Assembly: GCA_034433615.1 (NCBI GenBank)
Contig: DAOUAJ010000343.1
Coordinates: 1-18,763, forward strand
Source of the DNA: DAOUAJ01 sp034433615
Lineage (GTDB): Bacteria; Chloroflexota; Anaerolineae; DUEN01
DNA length: 18,763 nucleotides
Direction: 5' to 3'
Notes under the pieces: model-generated
Database searches by the model: none
Seen by the model: the letters and a program-made list of their open reading frames with translations, nothing else
What the model was told of the DNA's origin: nothing
Made by a program: the position numbers and the translations under genes
Shown: in pieces, positions 13,017-18,763 of the stretch
Layout of the letters: each line of letters opens with the position of its first letter
How positions within the stretch are numbered: the first letter of the stretch is position 1

Positions 13017-14327
13017 CTATGAGCCTGCTTTTCTCACGAGCAACCGCATCCCATTCCGGCTGACGACCTGGACGGCCTCCCCTGCGGCGATGGGGCCATC
13101 CTGTGCCACAGCCTGCCACAACTCCCCTTGCACAAAGACGGTACCGGCCGGATTCAACTCGGTGCGGGCCACGGCTCGCTGGCCGATCATCCCTTCAAAG
13201 CCGGTGGTGGGTGGGCGGTACTGCGCGCTCACAGCTTTGGCCACGGCAAAAGCGAAAAAGCCGGCCGTCGCCAGCGCGAGAGAGATGATAGTGGGCCACG
13301 GCACCTCCACGTTGGGCACATTGAAGAGGATGGCCGCGCCGATGACAAAGGAAGCGATGCCGGCCAGCGTCAGCACGCCGTGAGTGGGTGCCTTAATGTC
13401 CAGTACGAAGAGGACGAAGGCCAGCACGATGAATCCCAGGCCGGTCCAGTTGGCGTCCAGCGCACCCAGCGCGTAGAAGGCCAGCAACAGGGCGATAGCG
13501 CCAATGATGCCCGCCACATAGCCGCCCGGGTTAGATAACTCGAAAAGGATAGCATTCAATCCCAGCGTGAGCAGGATGGCGGCGATAGCCGGGGTAGTGA
13601 TGGCGTTGAGGAAACTCTCCAGCGCGCCCAACGGGATGTGGTTCACCCGAGCGCCGGCCGTTCGCAATGTCACCGGAAGGCCGTTGACCTCTACGATGCG
13701 ACCGTCTAACTGGCGCAGCAGATCATCCAGGTTGGTAGCGATGATGTCAATCACCCCCAGCTCCAGCGCCTCATCAGCAGTTGCTACCTCTGCCTCCTCC
13801 ACGGCGCGAATAGCCCATGCAGTGGCTTTCTCGCCACGTCGGCGAGTCATATTCTCGAGGTCAGCCGTCAGGTCCTTGGTAATCTTTTGGCGGATGGTTT
13901 CGCCCAGGTCTTGGCCCTCAGTCCCCACCGGGCTGGCGGCGCCAATGCGGGTACCAGGGGCCATAGCGGCCAAGTGCGCGGCCAGGGTGATGAAGGTGCC
14001 AGCCGAGCCGGCATGGGCACCGTTGGGAGTGACATAGACGACGATGGGGACGTCCGCGTTACGCATGCGGCGGGTGATCTCACCTGTCAGATCCACAGAG
14101 CCGCCGGGTGTGTCAAGCTGAAGAATGAGCGCGACGGCGCCGTCACGCTCGGCCTGGGCGATGCCACGTTCGATGTAACTGACCAGGACGGGGGTGACCG
14201 GGCCCTTAAAGGTGAGCACGTCTACCTGTGGCCCACCCTCTTGGGCCGCGAGGCCTATCCATGAGAAAAGCCAGATCAGCAAGGCCAACAAATAGCTAAC
14301 ATTCAACCGTCGTCTTAATCGGTTCAT
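13017..14327 (-). CDS. NfeD-family membrane-bound serine protease (ClpP-class)
   Basis: 436 residues, the long NfeD type. A signal-like hydrophobic N-terminus (residues 11-28, before AAQEGG) exports the protease domain. LDTPGGS (71-77) and HAGSAGT (105-111) are the ClpP-class motifs, with S108 as nucleophile and K148 as probable general base, the spacing seen in the archaeal PH1510 protease. About five transmembrane segments follow (roughly 246-263, 270-288, 295-310, 318-336, 345-365), then the C-terminal OB-fold NfeD domain (378-433, GMIGQRAVA…GELWQAV). The family works with stomatin-like proteins in membrane quality control; no stomatin gene lies next to it here. It has its own promoter. 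Confidence 0.92.
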   Translation of the reverse strand: MNRLRRRLNVSYLLALLIWLFSWIGLAAQEGGPQVDVLTFKGPVTPVLVSYIERGIAQAERDGAVALILQLDTPGGSVDLTGEITRRMRNADVPIVVYVTPNGAHAGSAGTFITLAAHLAAMAPGTRIGAASPVGTEGQDLGETIRQKITKDLTADLENMTRRRGEKATAWAIRAVEEAEVATADEALELGVIDIIATNLDDLLRQLDGRIVEVNGLPVTLRTAGARVNHIPLGALESFLNAITTPAIAAILLTLGLNAILFELSNPGGYVAGIIGAIALLLAFYALGALDANWTGLGFIVLAFVLFVLDIKAPTHGVLTLAGIASFVIGAAILFNVPNVEVPWPTIISLALATAGFFAFAVAKAVSAQYRPPTTGFEGMIGQRAVARTELNPAGTVFVQGELWQAVAQDGPIAAGEAVQVVSRNGMRLLVRKAGS

Positions 14328-14366
14328 GTGACACCCTATCTTCGCTTGAACTATGTCTCAATGCTA

Positions 14367-14396
14367 ATTATACGCTACAGGGGGAAGAGAATACAA
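14367..14396 (-). promoter_or_regulatory. Promoter of the NfeD-type protease gene
   Basis: Minus strand perfect TATAAT (14367-14372) with TTGTAT (14391-14396) 18 nt upstream. Transcription would begin about 35 nt before the ATG. Confidence 0.55.
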
Positions 14397-14463
14397 GTGA
14401 GGGCTCTTGCAGAAGGGATTCCCTGTCATAAAAGGCGCGGTTCGGGATAACGTTTACGGTAGC

Positions 14464-14499
14464 CCAAAGCGGGCTGCAAAGCAGGTCAGAGGCCCTCTG
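14464..14499 (-). terminator. Possible rlmB 3' hairpins
   Basis: Just after the rlmB stop the minus strand holds CAGAGGGCCTCTG (near-palindrome) and AGCCC-GCTTT-GGGCT. Either may end the PIN/TRAM–rlmB operon transcript, but no T-run follows, so this is weak. Confidence 0.3.
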
Positions 14500-14510
14500 G
14501 GGTAGCGTCG

Positions 14511-15266
14511 TTAAACACGTTGCAGGGTTCGTGCCCGGGCGCGCCAAGCAGCGTAGAGGACGATGGAGCCGGCTACGGCGGCGTTAAGTGAGGTCACTTG
14601 CCCGCGCATGGGCAGCATCACCAGCCAATCGCAACGCTCGCGCACCAGCCGGCTCAGCCCCTTCCCTTCACTGCCCACCACCAACGCCAGCGGCCTGGCC
14701 AGATCCGCCTCATCGTAAGGAACGGCACCCGCTGTCCTCTCCAGGCCGACGATCCACACCCCAGCCTGCTTGAGTTCCGCGATAGTCTGTGCCAGGCTAG
14801 TCTCCAGCGCTACCAGCAGGTGCTCCACCGCGCCCGCCGAGGCGTTGCTCACCGCAGGGGTGATGCCAGCCGCCCGTCGCTCGGGGATAACAACGCCGTG
14901 CACTCCCACCGCCTCGGCAGTGCGCAGTAACGTGCCCACATTCTGCGGGTCCTGCACATGGTCCAACAAAAGCAAAAAAGGCGGCTCGCCTCGAGATTCC
15001 GCAGCCGCCAGCACATCCGCCAGGGTCACGTAAGGATAGGGTGAGGTTTCCAGAGCCACACCCTGATGGTCTGCAGTGCCCAGCCGATCAAGCTCGCTGC
15101 GGCGCACCCGTTGTACGGGGAGGCCGCGCTGGCGAGCTACGTCAATGATCTCAGCAACGGTGCCACGTTCTTGCGCGCCCTCGGCCAGAAATACACGTCG
15201 GGCCCGCCGACGACCGGCGCGCAGCGCCTCCAGCACCGCGTGGCGGCCGTACAACGTCTCGTTCAC
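14511..15266 (-). CDS. rlmB: TrmH-family 2'-O-ribose rRNA methyltransferase (RlmB-like)
   Basis: 251 residues, usual length. An N-terminal substrate-binding domain (LYGRHAVLEALRAG) precedes the SPOUT domain with its three motifs: motif 1 LLDHVQDPQNVGTLLRTAEA (100-119, N109 and R115), motif 2 LVVGSEGKGL (195-204) and motif 3 LPMRGQVTSLNAAVA (218-232), which form the knotted SAM site. RlmB methylates a guanosine ribose in 23S rRNA; other members modify related positions, so the exact nucleotide is inferred. Its ATG overlaps the cysS stop by 4 nt (ATGA), indicating translational coupling. The cysS-rlmB order is common in bacteria. Confidence 0.93.
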   Translation of the reverse strand: MNETLYGRHAVLEALRAGRRRARRVFLAEGAQERGTVAEIIDVARQRGLPVQRVRRSELDRLGTADHQGVALETSPYPYVTLADVLAAAESRGEPPFLLLLDHVQDPQNVGTLLRTAEAVGVHGVVIPERRAAGITPAVSNASAGAVEHLLVALETSLAQTIAELKQAGVWIVGLERTAGAVPYDEADLARPLALVVGSEGKGLSRLVRERCDWLVMLPMRGQVTSLNAAVAGSIVLYAAWRARARTLQRV

Positions 15267-16663
15267 TTGAAGCGCCAGGTGGTCCCTTGTGGCCCGTCTT
15301 CCAGGGTCACACCTAGTTCGGCCAAGCCATCACGGATCGCATCCGCCAACTGCCACTGCTTGGCCTGGCGTAGACGCCAGCGAACATCTACCAGCAGGTT
15401 AATGAAGGGAGCAACCTCTTTGCTTCCAGCCTTGTCGGCGGGTTCCGTCAGCCGCAGGCCCAATACACCTGCCAGTTCACGTAACGCATCCTGCGCCTGG
15501 GCAAAGGGTGATCCACCGACACCCGCATCGCGGGCGGTGTTAATAGCACGCACCAGGTCGAAAAGACCGGCCAGCGCTCCGGCCGTGTTGAAATCGTCGT
15601 CCATGGCGGTCTCAAAGCGCTCGCGTGCGCGCTTAACCTGCTCCGCCAGGGCATCGGCCTGAGCCCCCTCCACCCTCTGACCGATGCTGGGACGCAGCGC
15701 TGAGCGCAGACGCTCTAATGCTCGTTCGCCCTGCTCGATCACCTCGTCGTTAAAAGTCAGCGGACCGCGGTAATGGGAGCCCAGCACGATCAGGCGCAAG
15801 ACATCGGCCTCATGCCGGGCCAAAAACTCTTCGACGGTCACCAGGTTGCCCAGCGATTTAGACATCTTCTCTCCCGCCAATTGCACCATGCCGTTGTGGA
15901 CCCAATAACGGGCAAACGGCTGGCCGGTGTAGCTCTCGCTTTGGGCCATCTCGTTTTCGTGGTGCGGGAAGATCAAGTCGTTGCCACCGCCATGGATGTC
16001 AATCTGTTCTCCCAGGTGGTGCAGGTTCATCGCTGAACATTCGATGTGCCAGCCCGGCCGGCCGGGACCCCACGGGCTATCCCAGGCTGGCTCACCCGGC
16101 CTGGCCCCTTTCCACAGCGCAAAATCTAACGGATCGTCCTTACGTTCGTCCGGAGCAATGCGAGCGCCAGAGCGCATCTCATCCACGTTGCGATGCGATA
16201 ATTTGCCGTAATCTTCATCCTTGCGCACCCGAAAATAGACATCGCCATCGGCCTGATAGGCATACCCCTTATCTATCAGCCCCTGGATCACCTCAATGAT
16301 TTGCGGTATCTCCTGGGTAGCACGCGGGTAGACGGTGGCAGGGAGGAGATTAAGTGCCTGGATGTGGTCCATGAACTCGTTGACGTAACGCTCGGCCAGG
16401 CGCATAGGATCTTCCCCCAACTGGCGGGCGCGGTTGATGATCTTATCATCTATATCTGTAAAATTCATCGCATGAGCCACGCGATACCCTTTGTACTCCA
16501 GATAACGACGAATTACATCAAACACAATAGCCGACATGGCATGTCCCACATGTGCTTTGTCATAGACGGTGGGACCACAGACGTACATACGCACGATCTT
16601 ATCTTCCAGCGGCTTGAACTCTTCTTTGCGACGAGTCAGGGTGTTATAAATCATCAACGGCAT
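15263..16663 (-). CDS. cysS: Cysteinyl-tRNA synthetase
   Basis: 466 residues, full length. The class I signature HVGH is at 38-41 and KMSKS at 266-270. The zinc site is C29, C209, H234 and E238, the last three at the same numbers as in E. coli CysRS. GWHIECSAM (204-212) and HGGGNDLIFPHHENE (224-238) are typical. It charges tRNA(Cys). It sits 18 nt after the cytidylate-kinase-like gene and overlaps rlmB by 4 nt. In Bacillus-type operons mrnC lies between cysS and rlmB; here it is missing. Confidence 0.97.
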   Translation of the reverse strand: MPLMIYNTLTRRKEEFKPLEDKIVRMYVCGPTVYDKAHVGHAMSAIVFDVIRRYLEYKGYRVAHAMNFTDIDDKIINRARQLGEDPMRLAERYVNEFMDHIQALNLLPATVYPRATQEIPQIIEVIQGLIDKGYAYQADGDVYFRVRKDEDYGKLSHRNVDEMRSGARIAPDERKDDPLDFALWKGARPGEPAWDSPWGPGRPGWHIECSAMNLHHLGEQIDIHGGGNDLIFPHHENEMAQSESYTGQPFARYWVHNGMVQLAGEKMSKSLGNLVTVEEFLARHEADVLRLIVLGSHYRGPLTFNDEVIEQGERALERLRSALRPSIGQRVEGAQADALAEQVKRARERFETAMDDDFNTAGALAGLFDLVRAINTARDAGVGGSPFAQAQDALRELAGVLGLRLTEPADKAGSKEVAPFINLLVDVRWRLRQAKQWQLADAIRDGLAELGVTLEDGPQGTTWRFK

Positions 16664-16681
16664 GGTAAAGAGAATCCTTTG

Positions 16682-17368
16682 TCATCTTGTAGCCATTTCC
16701 TGTGCAGCAGCCACAATGGCTGCTACGGCCGCGGCCCGGGTTAACTGGCCGGTGTTCAGTGTCAGATGATACAACATGGGATCATCCCATCGCACATGAT
16801 AGAAACGGCGCAAGTACTCCGCCCGGTTACGATCGCTGGCCTGCACCTTGCGACGGGCCAGCGTGACGCTGATCCCCTCTCGCCCCTGCACCGTCGCCAC
16901 CCGCTGTGCGAAGGGGGCGATAATAGACACGTGCAACACGCCGGGACGGCCAGCCAGGATGACCTGCCCACCGCCGCCCACGATGAGCACGCGACCAATA
17001 TCAGCCAACCGTTTTACCACACCTTCCAGGATGCGCACAGACTCGGCCAGGGCGATGGAGGCGGGGGGCAACGGCGGCGCGAAGATGCCGTCCAGCGGCC
17101 CCGTTTGGGCGGTCGCGAGGGGATATATCTCGCGCTCAGCAACGGACGCGGGTGGAACGCTGCGCAACGCCTTCGTGAGCTGTTCCATGAAGTCACCGCG
17201 CCCCACCAGTTCTATCTCCTCCCAGGCCATCTCGGAGACGCCGGCCGCCACAGCCGCCCGACGCAGGCGGCTGTGGTCAATCAGATCCAATTGCAGCACT
17301 TCGGCGACGTGGCTGGCAATCTCATCACCGCCACTGCCCAATTGGCGTGAGAGGGTAATGACCGTCAT
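16682..17368 (-). CDS. Cytidylate-kinase-like family protein
   Basis: 228 residues. The N-terminus MTVITLSRQLGSGGDEIA carries the modified P-loop (SRQLGSGG, 7-14) of the cytidylate-kinase-like family. LIDHSRLRRAA (34-44), VLIVGGGGQVIL (127-138), the LHVSIIAPFAQRV stretch (144-156) and the Arg-rich lid near ASDRNRAEYLRRFY are typical. Family members are predicted P-loop kinases, but their substrate is not established and this is not the standard Cmk. Its ATG overlaps the PIN/TRAM stop by 4 nt, and cysS follows closely. It occupies the place where ispD and ispF stand in similar operons of other bacteria. Confidence 0.85.
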   Translation of the reverse strand: MTVITLSRQLGSGGDEIASHVAEVLQLDLIDHSRLRRAAVAAGVSEMAWEEIELVGRGDFMEQLTKALRSVPPASVAEREIYPLATAQTGPLDGIFAPPLPPASIALAESVRILEGVVKRLADIGRVLIVGGGGQVILAGRPGVLHVSIIAPFAQRVATVQGREGISVTLARRKVQASDRNRAEYLRRFYHVRWDDPMLYHLTLNTGQLTRAAAVAAIVAAAQEMATR

Positions 17369-18441
17369 GGTTTGCTCACAAACCCCGTCCCGTCCGGCTG
17401 CGCAAAGATCATCCGTCCGGCGTTGGTCTGTAGTACTTTAGTGACCAGGACCTCGATCTCCTGATTCATGAACTGGCGTCCATTTTCCACGACGACCATT
17501 GTGCCGTCGTCTAGATAGCCGACGCCCTGTCCCACCTCCTTGCCTTCCTGGATGATGTACACACGCAGGGTTTCTCCGGGCAAAACTACGGCTTTCACCG
17601 CGTTGGCCAGCTCATTCACGTTGAGGACGGACACGCCCTGCAGTCCGGCCACACGGTTGAGATTGAAATCGTTAGTGATGATTGGGCAATGGAGCCTTTG
17701 GGCCAACCGTACCAGCTTCTCATCTACCTGGCGGGATTCCTCCACATCCAGGTCAGCGATGCGCACCGGCACGATGGACTCCTTCTGCATACGGTTGAGC
17801 ATATCTAACCCCCGCCGGCCGCGATTGCGGCGTAGGGGATCCGGTGAGTCGGCAATGTACTGGAGCTCATTCAACACGAAGCGGGGCACAATCATGGGCC
17901 CAGGGATGAATCCTGTGTGACTGATGTCGGCGATACGGCCATCAATGATGACACTGGTATCCAGGAGCACAGGCGACTCAGCAACCGACATCACCCCCCC
18001 CTCATCCTTGGGGGCACCCCAACGATCTCCAAAAAGAGCGAAGATCTCTTTCTGGCGCAAGACCATGACCGCGATGCCCAGATAGCCGAAGATGATCACG
18101 CCTAACATGGGCAAGATCATGCCAAATGGAGGGGGGAGCAGAGAAAGGGGCCAGGCCAGCAGGGCAGCGATAATCAGGCCCACCGCGAAGCCGATCGTGC
18201 CAGCCAGAATCTGCTGCGGAGGAAGCTGCCAGATCGCGCGCTTCACAAAAGCAGCCGGCTTGAGGGTCAGCCAGGGAGCGATGAGTGCTCCCACCAGAGC
18301 TCCCAATGCCGTCAGAGGGATAATCCCACGTGCAGACTCAGGCGTAAGCGACGAAGAGCCTGTAACGACGACGCCGATCTGCCAGCCGATGAGGCCGAAA
18401 ATGATAAGTCCGACGATTCGAAAGAAAAGGCTTGCGCTCAT
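17365..18441 (-). CDS. Membrane PIN/TRAM-domain protein (YacL family)
   Basis: 358 residues. Four predicted membrane spans lie at about 5-26, 40-60, 78-97 and 107-127. A cytoplasmic PIN domain follows from LLDTSVIIDGRIADI (159-173), with acidic residues D161, E192, D240 and D258 (TNDFN) for metal binding, and then a C-terminal TRAM domain (about 290-347, LPGETLRVYII…GQGVGYLDDGTMVVVENG), an RNA-binding beta barrel. The combination is the YacL-type membrane-tethered predicted RNase. The role is inferred, as substrate RNAs are unknown. It is first in a run with the cytidylate-kinase-like gene, cysS and rlmB. A GGGAGGT lies about 11 nt before the ATG. Confidence 0.92.
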   Translation of the reverse strand: MSASLFFRIVGLIIFGLIGWQIGVVVTGSSSLTPESARGIIPLTALGALVGALIAPWLTLKPAAFVKRAIWQLPPQQILAGTIGFAVGLIIAALLAWPLSLLPPPFGMILPMLGVIIFGYLGIAVMVLRQKEIFALFGDRWGAPKDEGGVMSVAESPVLLDTSVIIDGRIADISHTGFIPGPMIVPRFVLNELQYIADSPDPLRRNRGRRGLDMLNRMQKESIVPVRIADLDVEESRQVDEKLVRLAQRLHCPIITNDFNLNRVAGLQGVSVLNVNELANAVKAVVLPGETLRVYIIQEGKEVGQGVGYLDDGTMVVVENGRQFMNQEIEVLVTKVLQTNAGRMIFAQPDGTGFVSKP

Positions 18442-18763
18442 GCCAGGAACTACCTCCCTTAAGACCTATTCGGTTGTACAGCGCAAGGTACTGGGTACTT
18501 CCTCCTTCCTTTGCAATGCAAGACCATCCTCGCGGACTGCTGACCCCACCCAACTGTACCTAACAACCAAAAGATGAACTACGGGAAGGTCGGCTAACCC
18601 TTTAAGTCAAGAGGATGAAAAAATGAAAAGCAGCAACGACATACCATGATAATCATACACCATTTTGGCTCGCTACGCAATAGCCAGTACAACAAAAGTC
18701 AAGTGAACGCCGGTTTTCCTTCCCCCTGCTGGTAGCCGAAAAATGGTCTGCGACGAACGACTC
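18442..18763 (-). promoter_or_regulatory. Upstream region of the PIN/TRAM–rlmB operon: promoter and a structured leader
   Basis: No gene is visible in this AT-richer stretch. The minus strand has TTGCGT (18675-18680), a 17-nt spacer and TATGAT (18652-18657), so transcription would begin near 18645 and give a leader of about 200 nt. In the leader, 18472-18481 (GGTTGTACAG) can pair with 18554-18557 and 18563-18568 (10 bp with a 5-nt bulge), enclosing about 70 nt with GGTACTGGGTACT repeats. I do not recognise a T-box (no AGGGTGGnACCGCG) or any known riboswitch. Bases beyond 18680 hold nothing I can name. Confidence 0.5.

Noticed and set aside
18442..18645. T-box riboswitch ahead of the cysS operon
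   Set aside because: The T-box sequence AGGGTGGnACCGCG and the terminator/antiterminator pair are not visible; only GTTGGGTGGGG and a separate TCCGCGAGG occur.

Overview
The window is GC-rich bacterial DNA. Gene content and style suggest a member of the Chloroflexota (Anaerolineae/Thermoflexia-like). This is an inference from the mix of a PIN/TRAM–cytidylate-kinase-like–cysS–rlmB operon, Uma2, MNT, BrnA and TumE accessory proteins, and dispersed hexanucleotide repeats; no rRNA or tRNA gene is present to confirm it. All recognised genes but one read on the minus strand, so the order of expression is right to left. Sites were found by eye, and no database search was run.

Reading right to left. 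(1) 18763-14511: a promoter with a leader of about 200 nt, then four tightly packed genes: a membrane PIN/TRAM protein, a cytidylate-kinase-like protein, cysS and rlmB. Two of the junctions are 4-nt ATGA overlaps. (2) 14372-13017: an NfeD-type membrane serine protease with its own promoter. (3) 12793-10593: an accessory stretch with a GYD-domain protein, a Uma2-family nuclease carrying a heptad-repeat tail, and a two-gene toxin-antitoxin pair of the TumE type. (4) 10567-7487: mutS, which appears to be transcribed as a leaderless mRNA and carries a microsatellite-derived segment inside the reading frame. It is followed by a 46-codon fragment of a minimal nucleotidyltransferase. (5) 7384-5818: galT, a decayed pyruvate kinase C-terminus, and a cluster of REP-like palindromes. 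(6) 5817-4999: the only plus-strand gene, a spermidine-synthase-like SAM-dependent protein that diverges from gatC. (7) 4868-1: gatC, gatA and a solo BrnA-like antitoxin, a chimeric gene scrap, a sugar nucleotidyltransferase, an OppF/DppF-type ATPase, and the start of a hydantoinase/oxoprolinase that runs off the left edge.

How the genes work together: gatCA (transamidosome subunits, with gatB elsewhere) and cysS/rlmB serve tRNA charging and rRNA modification. galT and the nucleotidyltransferase serve nucleotide-sugar metabolism. The OppF-type ATPase and the hydantoinase hint at uptake and breakdown of small amides, but the permease genes are absent. The most notable non-standard signals are the repeat-derived insertion in mutS and its leaderless promoter, three separate hexanucleotide repeat islands (two of them overlapping stop codons), the TumE-type pair, and fragments of neighbouring genes left between intact ones. 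I found no CRISPR array, complete mobile element, tRNA or rRNA.
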